Part shown: positions 1 to 8,593 of the stretch, piece after piece
Layout of the letters: each line of letters starts with the position of its first letter
Numbering within the stretch: the first letter of the stretch is position 1
From: Natroniella sulfidigena
Lineage (GTDB): Bacteria; Bacillota; Halanaerobiia; Halobacteroidales; Halobacteroidaceae
Length of the DNA: 64,000 nucleotides
Direction of reading: 5' to 3'
NCBI RefSeq assembly: GCF_023223645.1
Contig: NZ_JALKBY010000010.1
Location: 53,448 to 117,447 of the forward strand
Position numbers and translations under genes: made by a program
The notes under the pieces: generated by a model
The model's input: only the letters and a program-made list of their open reading frames with translations
Told to the model about the DNA's origin: nothing
Database searches by the model: none

Positions 1-2090
1 AGGCTAGAGAGATATTACAGGATTATTTTGGTTATCCGTCATTTCGAGAAGGACAAGAAGAAATTATTGAAAATATATTAGCCGGTAATAATACTTTAGG
101 GATTATGCCGACTGGGGGAGGAAAATCACTCTGTTTTCAGATTCCATCACTCTGTTTATCAGGGGTTACGTTAGTAATTTCTCCTTTGATTTCATTGATG
201 AAAGATCAAATTGATTCTTTGAGCACTTTAGGAATTGCAGCTACTTTTATTAATAGTTCATTGACTAGATTAGAGATTAAAGAAAGAATTGCTAAGACAT
301 GCGAGGGCCAATATGATTTACTATATATAGCTCCTGAAAGATTGCAATCTAAAGATTTTATTTCTCAATTACAAGCTACCGATATTTCTTTGCTTGCAGT
401 TGATGAAAGCCATTGTATTTCAAGTTGGGGCCATGATTTTCGACCTAGTTATCGTTTGATTCCTAAATTAATAGCAAGTCTATCAAAAGAGCCGATAGTA
501 ACTGCATTTACTGCTACAGCAACTAAAGAAGTTAGAGCAGATATTAGTGATTTATTAGGAATTGAAGAAGAAAACACATATGTAACTGGTTTTGATCGCC
601 CTAATTTAAAGTTTACTTCAATTAAAGGAGAAAATAAGAAGGATTTTATTGCAGAATATGTAGAAATTAATCAAGATGACTCTGGAATTATCTATGCAGC
701 TACTAGAAAAGAGGTTGAGCAGTTAACTAATTTTTTAAGGAAGAAAGGCTTTTCAGCCGGTAAATACCATGCTGGCTTGAGCAATCAAGAAAGAAAAGCA
801 GTTCAAGAAGAGTTTATCTTTGATGAGTTGAAGATTATTGTAGCAACCAATGCTTTTGGAATGGGGATTGATAAATCAAATGTGCGGTATGTAATCCATC
901 ATAATCTACCTCAGACTTTAGAAGATTATTATCAAGAAGCAGGGAGAGCAGGGCGAGACGGTGAACCGAGTGAATGTATCTTATTATTTCACCCTGCTGA
1001 TACTAGATTACCTAAGTTTTTTATTGAAGAGTCAAATTTAAATCCTGAATTAAAGAGGCGCAGATATCAAAAATTACAGAAGATGATCGATTATTGCCAT
1101 ACCTCAAAATGCTTAAGGGAGTTTATTTTAGATTATTTCGATGATCAGCAGTCAGTTGATGGTTGTGATAATTGTAGTAATTGTAATGATCAACGGGAAT
1201 TAGTCGATATAACAACAGAAGCACAAAAGATCTTATCTTGTGTCTATAAAACTGAACAGAGATTTGGAGTCACAACGGTTGCTTGTGTACTCAAAGGTTC
1301 TAAGCAAAAAAAGATATTAAATTTAGGTTTTGATCAACTATCAACTTATGGTTTATTACGGGACCATACTATTAAAGAGATTAAGGATTTGATTAATTTT
1401 TTAATTGCGGAAGGATATATCCAATTAACCAAGAGCAAATATCCTGTGACTAAATTAACTGATAAAGCTAAGTTAGTATTATCCGGAAATGAACAGGTAT
1501 ATTATAAGGTTAGAAAGAAGATTAAAAAGATTACTGCAAAGAATTTGTTATTTAATATCTTACGAGAATTCAGATCCAAATTGGCTAAAGAAGAAGATTT
1601 ACCACCTTATGTCATCTTTCATGATAGTACTTTACAGGAGATGGTTCAGCGAAAACCAGTTACCAAAGAAGGTATGTTAGAGGTTAAAGGGGTTGGCCCG
1701 GTTAAATTCAAACGCTATGGTAAGTTATTTTTAGAAAAGATCAAAGAATTTAAGACTCGAGAGGCTTCTAGTCAAGAGGTAGCAACTACAACTGATACTC
1801 CAAGCCATTTGATAAGTTATAATTTATTACAAGAAGGAAAGAGTTTATCGAAAATAGCTGATTTAAGGGATCTTGCTCTAACAACGATCCAAAGTCATCT
1901 GGTTCGTTCTTTACAGGAAGGGTTTGGATTGGATGTTGATCGATTTATTTCACAAGAAGAGAAAGAATTGATTAGAAAAAAGATAAAAGAAGTAGGAGCA
2001 GAACGTTTGAAACCATTAAAAGAGATATTACCTGACGAGATAAGTTACTTTCAGATTAAATTAGTACTTGCTACAGAAGGGGAAGAATAA
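1..2090 (+). CDS. recQ: ATP-dependent DNA helicase RecQ (5' end cut by window edge)
   Basis: 3'-5' superfamily 2 DNA helicase for recombination and fork repair. The reading frame is open from base 3, so the first residues lie outside the window. Visible in order: Q-motif-like FREGQEE, Walker A PTGGGKS, DESH box (DESHCISSWGHDFRP), motif III TATAT, motif VI QEAGRAGRDG, a four-Cys zinc site (CHTSKC, then CDNC and CSNCN), an RQC winged helix, an HRDC domain around nucleotides 1500-1740, and a C-terminal helix-turn-helix segment. The ATG at 105 is internal, because helicase sequence precedes it. The stop shares one base with the next start codon, so the two genes are translationally coupled. Family call is certain; the true start is not visible. 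Confidence 0.97.
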   Translation, partial: AREILQDYFGYPSFREGQEEIIENILAGNNTLGIMPTGGGKSLCFQIPSLCLSGVTLVISPLISLMKDQIDSLSTLGIAATFINSSLTRLEIKERIAKTCEGQYDLLYIAPERLQSKDFISQLQATDISLLAVDESHCISSWGHDFRPSYRLIPKLIASLSKEPIVTAFTATATKEVRADISDLLGIEEENTYVTGFDRPNLKFTSIKGENKKDFIAEYVEINQDDSGIIYAATRKEVEQLTNFLRKKGFSAGKYHAGLSNQERKAVQEEFIFDELKIIVATNAFGMGIDKSNVRYVIHHNLPQTLEDYYQEAGRAGRDGEPSECILLFHPADTRLPKFFIEESNLNPELKRRRYQKLQKMIDYCHTSKCLREFILDYFDDQQSVDGCDNCSNCNDQRELVDITTEAQKILSCVYKTEQRFGVTTVACVLKGSKQKKILNLGFDQLSTYGLLRDHTIKEIKDLINFLIAEGYIQLTKSKYPVTKLTDKAKLVLSGNEQVYYKVRKKIKKITAKNLLFNILREFRSKLAKEEDLPPYVIFHDSTLQEMVQRKPVTKEGMLEVKGVGPVKFKRYGKLFLEKIKEFKTREASSQEVATTTDTPSHLISYNLLQEGKSLSKIADLRDLALTTIQSHLVRSLQEGFGLDVDRFISQEEKELIRKKIKEVGAERLKPLKEILPDEISYFQIKLVLATEGEE

Positions 2091-3397
2091 TGAAAAAAAC
2101 TAAATTAAAAAGAAGGGTCTGTCAAGTAATTGAAGAGCATAAAGAAGAAATATTCGAGATCAATCAGCAGATTTATGATTATCCTGAGCTGGGCTATAAA
2201 GAATCTTTTGCTACAGAACTGATAGCTGAACAATTGGCTGATTTAGGGCTTGAGGTTGAGAGAGATTTCGCTTTAACCGGCTGTAAAGCAACAATTGCAA
2301 GCCGAGAGGTTGGCCCTAAGGTTGCCGTTTTAGGGGAATTGGATGCAGTAATTTGTAAGGAACATCCAGATGCTAAACAAAAGACAGGGGCCGTTCATGC
2401 TTGTGGACATAATATTCAACTGGCTACTATGTTAGCTGTAGCGATTGGACTAACGACTACAGAAGTAATTGAAAATTTAGCTGGCAGTGTAGAGTTTATG
2501 GCAACACCTGCAGAGGAATATGTAGAGTTGGAGTATAGAGGGGAGTTGGCCCGGGAGAAGAAGATTAAATTTTTTGGTGGAAAGCAAGAATTGATCTATC
2601 GTGGTGAGTTTGATGATGTAGATCTTGCTATGATGATTCATTCATTGGATCTAGGGGCCAACAAAGCTTTAATCGGTGGAACGGGTAATGGTTTTATTGG
2701 TAAGAAGGTGAAGTTTATTGGGCAGGAGTCCCATGCTGGTTCAGCTCCAGAAGAAGGGGTCAATGCTTTAAATGCAGCTATGTTAGCTATTTCTAATATT
2801 AATGCTCAACGTGAGACCTTTGCTGATCAAGACAGGATTAGGGTTCATCCGATCATCACAAAAGGTGGCGATATGGTCAACGTTGTTCCTGCTGATGTAA
2901 GGATGGAGACTTATGTTAGAGGAAGGACGATTGATAGTATTTTGGATGCTAATCAAAAGGTCGACAGAGCTTTGCAGGCAGGGGCTATGGCTGTGGGAGC
3001 CGAGGTGGAAATTTCTGATCTGCCTGGTTACTTACCTCTATTAAACAATGAAGCATTAGATCAACTTTTTGTCGATAATTTAACAGAATTCATTCCGCAA
3101 GATACTATCCAATACGGATCAGATTTTTCCGGTTCCTTTGATTTTGGTGATCTATCCCATTTGATTCCGACTTTACATCCTTTCTTTGCAGGAGTTAGTG
3201 GTGCTTTACATACTCGTGATTTTAGCTTAGAGGATCGAGAGCTAGCAATCATTACTCCAGCTAAGGCGATGGCTACAACTATTATTGATCTCTTATTTGA
3301 TCAAGCTAGTTTGGCTGAAGAGATTATTACAAATTTTGAACCGACGATGAGTAAAGAAGAATATCTTGATTTACAACGAAAGATTTCAAATGAGTAA
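2090..3397 (+). CDS. M20-family metallopeptidase / amidohydrolase
   Basis: Zinc-dependent M20 amidohydrolase of the AbgB/aminoacylase-like branch (435 aa), a cytosolic enzyme that removes an acyl or aminobenzoyl group from an amino acid or peptide. Visible are the metal-site motif HACGHN at residues 103-108, the PAEE acid pair near 140-143, and the dimerisation-domain motif GQESHAGSAPEEG at about 211-223. No signal peptide. The start ATG overlaps the recQ stop by one base, with GGGGAAGAA as ribosome site. A perfect 14-bp stem terminator follows directly. The substrate cannot be assigned from sequence. Confidence 0.88.
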   Translation: MKKTKLKRRVCQVIEEHKEEIFEINQQIYDYPELGYKESFATELIAEQLADLGLEVERDFALTGCKATIASREVGPKVAVLGELDAVICKEHPDAKQKTGAVHACGHNIQLATMLAVAIGLTTTEVIENLAGSVEFMATPAEEYVELEYRGELAREKKIKFFGGKQELIYRGEFDDVDLAMMIHSLDLGANKALIGGTGNGFIGKKVKFIGQESHAGSAPEEGVNALNAAMLAISNINAQRETFADQDRIRVHPIITKGGDMVNVVPADVRMETYVRGRTIDSILDANQKVDRALQAGAMAVGAEVEISDLPGYLPLLNNEALDQLFVDNLTEFIPQDTIQYGSDFSGSFDFGDLSHLIPTLHPFFAGVSGALHTRDFSLEDRELAIITPAKAMATTIIDLLFDQASLAEEIITNFEPTMSKEEYLDLQRKISNE

Positions 3398-3434
3398 AAA
3401 CTAGGGCAAACAATTTTAGTTGCCCTAGTTTTTT
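3396..3434 (+). terminator. Rho-independent terminator after the M20 gene
   Basis: Perfect 14-bp inverted repeat AAAAACTAGGGCAA / TTGCCCTAGTTTTT with a 10-nt loop and a T-run, overlapping the M20 stop codon. Confidence 0.9.
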
Positions 3435-3476
3435 ATTGTTTATTAAATTATGGGATTGTGGATAGTGTTTGTTAGT

Positions 3477-3525
3477 TTTACTTAAACTTAATCATAAACT
3501 TAAACTAAGTTGCCTTCGGCAACTT
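3477..3525. repeat. YTAAGT-hexamer element joined to a GTTGCC hairpin
   Basis: TTTT is followed by ACTTAA, ACTTAA, TCATAA, ACTTAA and ACTAAG, running straight into the stem AAGTTGCC-TTC-GGCAACTT (3507-3525) and a T-run. The same arrangement recurs at 27801-27857. It sits between convergent genes, so the hairpin may terminate transcription in either direction. Confidence 0.6.
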
Positions 3526-3537
3526 TTTATCTTTTAG

Positions 3538-4002
3538 TTAAAATGGAGATGGAACACACAATACATCACCAGTATAAATAATTTCTGGGTTTGTGATGTG
3601 GGGGTTGGCCCGAATTAGACCAGCTAAGCTGACCCCAAAACGGCGAGCGATATTCCACATGGTATCACCTGCTCTAACAGTGTAACGTGACTCGTATCCT
3701 CTAGGACACTCTGCTGGAACTCTTGGTGTTACATCTGGAGGTGGTGGAGGTGGTTCTGGTAAACAGAGCACATCGCCAGGAAATAGAACATCTGGGTCAG
3801 GAATATGTGGATTAGCAGCGATTAGACCTTCTAAACTGATTTCAATGCCACGCCTTTGTAGGCGTCGTGTTATATTCCACATGGTATCTTCGGGCCTCAC
3901 TGTGTATAAAACTCCAAAGCGAGGTGGACAAAAATCAGGAACTCTTTGTTGTAGATCTGCTTCATTTGGATTGGAGCGGGGGCAATCTCTATAATTTCCC
4001 AT
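3538..4002 (-). CDS. Two-LysM-domain protein
   Basis: 154-aa protein with two LysM peptidoglycan- or chitin-binding domains, each carrying YTVRxxDTMWNI (about residues 33-80 and 107-152), joined by a proline-rich linker after VLCLPE. There is no signal peptide and no catalytic domain; the N-terminus is hydrophilic with two cysteines. This resembles LysM proteins placed at the spore coat-cortex boundary (SafA type), which fits a spore former, but that role is inference. An AAAGGAGG ribosome site lies 8 nt before the ATG. Transcribed alone and convergent to the M20 gene. Confidence 0.85.
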   Translation of the reverse strand: MGNYRDCPRSNPNEADLQQRVPDFCPPRFGVLYTVRPEDTMWNITRRLQRRGIEISLEGLIAANPHIPDPDVLFPGDVLCLPEPPPPPPDVTPRVPAECPRGYESRYTVRAGDTMWNIARRFGVSLAGLIRANPHITNPEIIYTGDVLCVPSPF

Positions 4003-4210
4003 CTAAAATTCCTCCTTTCATTATTAATTGCTTTTTATCAGTTTATGCAATTAACTATAAGATGGTGTTATTTTCTAAAACAATAATTTCTAATGAAATT
4101 TGTAAGGAAAGATGATATATTTATAACTAATGATATATACTCTATTCTAATATTCAAACTCTAAATCAAGGTACATAGTCGCACTATTAAAAGAGAAAGG
4201 AAATCTGCCT

Positions 4211-4876
4211 ATGAGAAAAAAACACTATAAACTAATAGCTAGCTTACTAGTATTTGCGATTTTATTTCCATTTTTATCAGGATTTGTTTTGGTTGCACCT
4301 GCTTATGCTTCTGAAGGAGGATTAAGTTCTTTAACAGAGAATCAAGGGTTTTTATCAGTTGTGCAAAGTTTACTTATGTTATTCTTCTTTTCTTCATTTA
4401 CTGGTGATAGTAGTAATGAAGATTATATCGAAGACTCATATGAGTCAGCTGCTAGTGATGAAGAACCGGCTGAATCTAGTTATCAACGTTTGTATGTAAC
4501 TTCTGAAGAGCGTGATATTTTAGCTAGAGCTGTTTATTCAGAAGCTAGAGGAGAACCTTTTAAAGGGCAGGTAGCAGTAGCAGGAGTTGTTATTAATCGA
4601 GTTGAAAGTCCAGAGTTTCCTAATGATGTTGAAGGGGTTGTATTCCAACAAACTAGTGGAGGACATTATGCCTTTTCTGCAGTCTTGGATGGACAAATTG
4701 ACTTAACTCCAGATGAAGATGCTTATGAAGCGGTAGATTATGCTTTAAATGGTTGGGATCCATCAAATGGGGCTCTTTATTATTACAATCCAGTTACAGC
4801 TACAGCACAATGGATGTTCGATAATATGGTAACTGAATCAGTGATTGGAAGTCATCACTTTGGAAATGTAAGATGA
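4211..4876 (+). CDS. SleB-type cell wall hydrolase (Hydrolase_2 domain)
   Basis: 221-aa secreted protein. Residues 1-34 form a signal peptide ending near AYA. A short hydrophobic stretch and an acidic Ser-rich linker follow. The C-terminal domain (about 95-221) starts ERDILARAVYSEARGE, a typical SleB/CwlJ signature with the conserved glutamate in EARGE, and ends in HHFGN. The family contains the spore-cortex lytic transglycosylase SleB and vegetative cell wall hydrolases; this copy lacks an N-terminal peptidoglycan-binding domain, so its exact role is open. AGAGAAAGGAAA ribosome site before the ATG; monocistronic, followed by a hairpin. Confidence 0.88.
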   Translation: MRKKHYKLIASLLVFAILFPFLSGFVLVAPAYASEGGLSSLTENQGFLSVVQSLLMLFFFSSFTGDSSNEDYIEDSYESAASDEEPAESSYQRLYVTSEERDILARAVYSEARGEPFKGQVAVAGVVINRVESPEFPNDVEGVVFQQTSGGHYAFSAVLDGQIDLTPDEDAYEAVDYALNGWDPSNGALYYYNPVTATAQWMFDNMVTESVIGSHHFGNVR

Positions 4877-4878
4877 TA

Positions 4879-4917
4879 GACTAAGTCCTAAGATTAAGTT
4901 TGAGTTTAAGTAAAATC
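4879..4917. repeat. YTAAGT-hexamer element
   Basis: Five degenerate hexamers in a row (ACTAAG, CCTAAG, ATTAAG, TTTGAG, TTTAAG) ending TAAAA, just after the cell-wall hydrolase stop. Member of the family described in the findings. Confidence 0.55.
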
Positions 4918-4942
4918 ATTAATAAATTATATAATTTTGAGT

Positions 4943-4980
4943 AGAACGAGTGGTCAATTGACTGCTCGTTCTTTATATTA
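4943..4980 (+). terminator. Terminator hairpin after the cell wall hydrolase
   Basis: Stem AGAACGAG / CTCGTTCT enclosing a second dyad GTCAATTGAC, followed by TTTATATT. Likely ends the upstream transcript before lnt. Confidence 0.7.
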
Positions 4981-5059
4981 AAAATAAAAGAGGAAAATAG
5001 CAATCAATCGGGAATTATTAAATAATAGAATTAATTTTCGAAAAGAAAGGATATTTATT

Positions 5060-6541
5060 ATGAAATATTTCTTAGCAATTTTGTCAGGTACTTTATTAGG
5101 ATTACCATTTTATAAAGCTGAATTGTTCTTTTTAGCTTGGATTGGTTTGGTTCCTTTTTTATTTTCCTTAGCAGAGGAGAACAAAAAAGAATCATTTTTC
5201 TTAGGATGGTTAATGGGTTTAACTTTCTTTGGTATTGGTGGAAAGTGGATAATTTATCCGCTGCTTGATTTTAGTGGTTTGCCTATCGTAGTTGTTCTTT
5301 TGGTTTTTGTTTTGGCACTATTTATTCTTGCTACTTTTTTGGGTTTGTTTGCAATTATATTAAAGTTATTAGAGGCTAGATTTAACTTGCATTATTTATT
5401 GCTTGTGCCTGTCAGTTGGACAGCGATTGAATATTTACGAACAATTTTTTCTTTTAGTTATCTATTTGGTTTTCTTGGTTATTCACAAAGTCTTCTTCCT
5501 GAGCTAATTCAGCTAGCAGAGTATGGGGGAGTTTATTTAGTTACATTTATAATTGTAATAGTTAATACGTTATTATTTTTAGCTATTAAGGAGAAAAAAG
5601 CTCATTATATTTTAATTAGTCTATTGATTGTTGGCTTAGTTTTTTATCAAGGGAGTTCAAAGTTGGCCCAACCTGTTGCTGAAAAAGGGGAGTTGGCTGT
5701 AGGAATAATTCAACCTAATATCCCTCAGCAAATAAAGATGGATCCTGCATATCAAGACTTAATTGCTGAAAGGTTATTGGAATTGTCAAATCATGAGATA
5801 GAAGAGAATAGTCCAGATTTGTTAATTTGGCCCGAAACTGCTATATTAAGGACTTATAATGAAGAACAAAAGATACCATTTGATTTTATTGAAGAGACTC
5901 CTTTGTTTTTTGGAGGATTTATTAGAAGTAGTGAAGGAAATTTAAACAGTAGTTTTTTAGCAGATGCTGATGGGAATATAATGACTAGTTATAGTAAAAT
6001 GAACTTAGTTCCTTTTGGTGAATATACTCCATTTGCCGAAGTGATCCCTGATAGTATGCTAGGCAATTTAAACAACTTAGTACCAGGTATAGAGAAAGAA
6101 AAATTTGTATTTAATGATTTTAGTTGGGTCAGTCCAATTTGTTCGGAAATTTTAAATTCTTCTTTGGTTAGGAGCTTAGATCCTGGTTCCGATTTATTAA
6201 TTACCATTGCTAATGAAGCTTGGTTTGGAAAGAGCAATCTACCATTCCAAATGATTCAAGCAACTATCTTTAGAGCAGTTGAACATAATTTTCCAATCAT
6301 TAAAGTAGGGAATACAGGAATCAGTGCTGTTGTTAGTAATCAAGGTGAAATCCTGACTAAAACTGAAACTTTTAAAAGAGATTCTAAAACCTTTGATTTA
6401 ACAATACCTACTAGGAAAACGACTTTATATCATAAATATGGTGATTTATTTGGTTTAATAAGTTTAGTAGTTACTTTGATTTTAGTAGGAGTTATTTGTT
6501 TTGAAAGATTTAATGCACATTATATAACCAAAGAAAAATAA
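5060..6541 (+). CDS. lnt: Apolipoprotein N-acyltransferase
   Basis: Integral membrane enzyme that N-acylates the N-terminal cysteine of lipoproteins (493 aa). About six to seven hydrophobic segments fill residues 1-200, then a nitrilase-fold domain. The catalytic triad is visible as E259 (WPET), K313 (YSKMNLVPFGEY) and C361 (ICSE). A final hydrophobic helix spans about 458-480. Lnt is classically a feature of cells with an outer membrane, so its presence beside spore genes suggests a diderm Firmicute. Ribosome site AAAGAAAGGA; transcribed alone and closed by a perfect palindromic terminator. Confidence 0.95.
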   Translation: MKYFLAILSGTLLGLPFYKAELFFLAWIGLVPFLFSLAEENKKESFFLGWLMGLTFFGIGGKWIIYPLLDFSGLPIVVVLLVFVLALFILATFLGLFAIILKLLEARFNLHYLLLVPVSWTAIEYLRTIFSFSYLFGFLGYSQSLLPELIQLAEYGGVYLVTFIIVIVNTLLFLAIKEKKAHYILISLLIVGLVFYQGSSKLAQPVAEKGELAVGIIQPNIPQQIKMDPAYQDLIAERLLELSNHEIEENSPDLLIWPETAILRTYNEEQKIPFDFIEETPLFFGGFIRSSEGNLNSSFLADADGNIMTSYSKMNLVPFGEYTPFAEVIPDSMLGNLNNLVPGIEKEKFVFNDFSWVSPICSEILNSSLVRSLDPGSDLLITIANEAWFGKSNLPFQMIQATIFRAVEHNFPIIKVGNTGISAVVSNQGEILTKTETFKRDSKTFDLTIPTRKTTLYHKYGDLFGLISLVVTLILVGVICFERFNAHYITKEK

Positions 6542-6567
6542 CACTCTTTAAAGAGTGTTATTTTTTT
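6537..6567. terminator. Bidirectional palindromic terminator
   Basis: Perfect 26-bp palindrome with half-site AATAACACTCTTT followed by a T7 run, overlapping the lnt stop and lying between convergent genes. Confidence 0.88.
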
Positions 6568-6576
6568 AAATTAGCT

Positions 6577-6972
6577 CTAAATTATTTTCTTAGCTTCTTC
6601 TTGATCAACAATATTATGTTCTAATTTGTTATTTTGCTTTTTAGTCTTTAATTTATTAAGCCCTCCAATTAAGATGCTTACAATTGTAATAACATTAGTG
6701 AAGATAATAATTAAAATTGCAGTTTGCCCTAAGGTTATATCATTTAAATCTGTTAATTGATCAATAGTTAATAAATTCAGATTAGTTAAAGTAGCAATTA
6801 AAACAAGTAAACTTGAAACATAAATAAAACTATTAGAAATAAATCTAAATAATAAATTCAAAGAATTTTGTGTATTGGTTTTATCTTTATTAAAGAAGTT
6901 TTTAAGAAGAATTATAGCTTCTATAAGTACTATAAATATAAAAGAAACACTAATAATAAATTTTGTATTCAT
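6577..6972 (-). CDS. Hypothetical three-helix membrane protein
   Basis: 131-aa protein not recognised. Three hydrophobic segments are visible (about residues 5-24, 48-67, 84-104), then a charged Lys/Asn/Glu-rich C-terminal tail of about 25 residues that is probably cytoplasmic. AAGGGGATGA ribosome site before the ATG. It faces lnt across a shared terminator and diverges from thiN. No motif indicates a function. Confidence 0.7.
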   Translation of the reverse strand: MNTKFIISVSFIFIVLIEAIILLKNFFNKDKTNTQNSLNLLFRFISNSFIYVSSLLVLIATLTNLNLLTIDQLTDLNDITLGQTAILIIIFTNVITIVSILIGGLNKLKTKKQNNKLEHNIVDQEEAKKII

Positions 6973-7280
6973 TAAATCATCCCCTTTTATTGTTTGTTAA
7001 TTACATTTTAACATATTATTAGTTTTTTTCAATAGTAATTCTATTTTAAACCAATAAAAGTAAAATGAATAAGTGTGTTATTATAGAAAATATTAGCTAA
7101 AAAGAAGCAATATAAGAATACAAAGTTAATAATTATTTGGTTGATTAGTTTGTAATTTCAGTAGTTATTTGATATAATTTTTGGTAATAATCAATTAAAA
7201 TTACTTATATTAGAATTTAAATAATAACCACTGAATCTAATCTATTAAGTAGCTTTATTATTGAAAAGAGGGCTGGTTTA
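6973..7280. other. AT-rich divergent intergenic region
   Basis: 308 bp without a gene, between two divergent starts. Very AT-rich. A TATAAT at 7172-7177, with a weak TTGTAA about 16 nt upstream, could be the thiN promoter. I see no dyad, riboswitch or repeat here. Confidence 0.5.
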
Positions 7281-7919
7281 ATGAAAAGAGCAATTGTTTT
7301 TATCAATGGGAAAATGAAAGGAAAGAAAGAATTTTATCTAAAATATATCCAAAAAGAAGATAAGGTTTTTTGTGCTGATGGTGGAGCTAAGCATACTTAT
7401 AATTTGGGGTTGATGCCAGAGTTAATCTTGGGTGATTTTGATTCGATCTCTAAAGAAGTGTTGAGTTATTATCAAAACAAAGGGGTTGAATTGAAGAAGT
7501 ATCCGTCTGAAAAAGATAAAACTGATACTCAGCTTTTATTAGAACTTTTATCTAAAAGAGGGTTTCAAAAAGTAATTATCTTTGCTGGATTAGGGGGTGG
7601 TCTAGATCATATTTTAGGAAACTTATATTTATTAGAAAAGTTTTCTGAGCTTGATCTTGATATAAGTTTAGTTACTCCTTCAGAAATAATAGAAGTGATT
7701 ACTGAACAAAAAGTAATAAAGGATCAACAAAACAAGCGGGTATCTTTTTCACCATTGACATCTAAAGCTACAGGGATAGATCTAACAGGTTTCAAATATC
7801 AGTTAAAAAATGGAGTAATGGTTAGAGGGAATACACTAGGTTTAGGAAATTTTATTGTAGAAAAGGAAGCTACAGTTAAATTAAAGACTGGTAAATTACT
7901 TATGATAATTCGCACTTGA
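7281..7919 (+). CDS. thiN: Thiamine pyrophosphokinase
   Basis: Cytosolic enzyme transferring pyrophosphate from ATP to thiamine to make thiamine diphosphate (212 aa, normal length). Family signatures are FCADGGAKH near residue 30, ILGDFDSIS near 53-61, KDKTDTQ near 79-85 and the GGGLDHILGNLYLL segment near 104-117. An AAAGAGGG ribosome site precedes the ATG. A ferredoxin gene starts 37 bp downstream, so co-transcription is likely though not functionally explained. No TPP riboswitch is visible upstream. Confidence 0.93.
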   Translation: MKRAIVFINGKMKGKKEFYLKYIQKEDKVFCADGGAKHTYNLGLMPELILGDFDSISKEVLSYYQNKGVELKKYPSEKDKTDTQLLLELLSKRGFQKVIIFAGLGGGLDHILGNLYLLEKFSELDLDISLVTPSEIIEVITEQKVIKDQQNKRVSFSPLTSKATGIDLTGFKYQLKNGVMVRGNTLGLGNFIVEKEATVKLKTGKLLMIIRT

Positions 7920-7956
7920 TTAATCAGAATATTATATAATAAAAGTGAGGGGAGTT

Positions 7957-8220
7957 ATGGCTGATTATTATACTGGAAGAACTAAGGATGGAGCAAAATA
8001 CAGATTAATGTTTGTTTCTGGAGTTAATTGGGATAAGTGTGTAGGATGTGGAATCTGTATTAAAGTTTGTGCCAATAAGATTTTGAAATTTGTTAATACT
8101 GAGAAAGGAACTAAAACAACAGTTGTTAATCGAGGTGATTGTCTAGGAGAGGGGCATTGTATTAAATTATGTCCTAATAACGCAATAAACTATGAATTTC
8201 TTGAAAAAAACAAAGCCTAA
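7957..8220 (+). CDS. 4Fe-4S ferredoxin-like protein
   Basis: 87-aa protein with two iron-sulfur motifs: CVGCGICIKVC, and a variant second set CLGEGHCIKLCP in which the first CxxC spacing is widened (C-x4-C-x3-C). I place the start at ATG 7957 because GAGGGG lies 4-5 nt upstream; an in-frame GTG at 7945 overlaps that ribosome site. Probably a soluble electron carrier. The altered second site suggests one normal [4Fe-4S] cluster and one atypical or absent cluster. It sits between thiN and a small cysteine protein. Confidence 0.85.
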   Translation: MADYYTGRTKDGAKYRLMFVSGVNWDKCVGCGICIKVCANKILKFVNTEKGTKTTVVNRGDCLGEGHCIKLCPNNAINYEFLEKNKA

Positions 8221-8286
8221 ATTAGTTTTATTTTGGTGTATATAATACTTTGTTTAGGTAATAACTAATATAGGGGGTAGGTGTAC

Positions 8287-8460
8287 ATGAAAGAATGTGT
8301 GTTAGAGCACAAAGCATGTGAGTATTGTGGTGAATGTTTACTTTGTGATATGAACTCTAATAAAAAATGTGATAACTGTATGAAATGTATTGAGGGTGAA
8401 TCTAATTATAGAGGGATTAAAATAGATGAAGTTCAGTATGATGAGCCGCAATCTAATTAA
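8287..8460 (+). CDS. Small cysteine-cluster protein (57 aa)
   Basis: Short gene with a strong ribosome site (TAGGGGGTAGG) before ATG 8287. It encodes 57 residues with eight cysteines: C4, a run C11-x2-C14-x2-C17-x2-C20, and C28-x2-C31-x2-C34. The C-terminal third is charged and Cys-free (from GIKIDEVQYDE). The spacing suggests zinc or iron-sulfur binding. I recall similar short CxxCxxCxxC proteins in clostridia but cannot name a family. It is 66 bp after the ferredoxin on the same strand and ends at a long perfect palindrome. Confidence 0.8.
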   Translation: MKECVLEHKACEYCGECLLCDMNSNKKCDNCMKCIEGESNYRGIKIDEVQYDEPQSN

Positions 8461-8471
8461 GCTGATCGTTT

Positions 8472-8515
8472 AACCCAAGAAATAATTTATGGATCCATAA
8501 ATTATTTCTTGGGTT
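8472..8515. terminator. Perfect 44-bp palindrome (terminator-like)
   Basis: Two exact 22-bp half-sites starting AACCCAAGAAATAATTTATG meet at a GGATCC centre with no unpaired loop. Only a weak T-tract follows. It probably ends the thiN-ferredoxin transcript, but the symmetry and its place at the edge of the recombinase patch are unusual. Confidence 0.6.
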
Positions 8516-8593
8516 GTTAGATTAAAATAAATACAACTTTTAAATTTAGTGTTTTTAATAAACTAAAATATATTATAGAGGAAGTGTAATTTA

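Noticed and set aside
4120..4210. Possible c-di-GMP or other riboswitch before the cell wall hydrolase
   Set aside because: No paired conserved core was found; the sequence is AT-rich without a stable fold.
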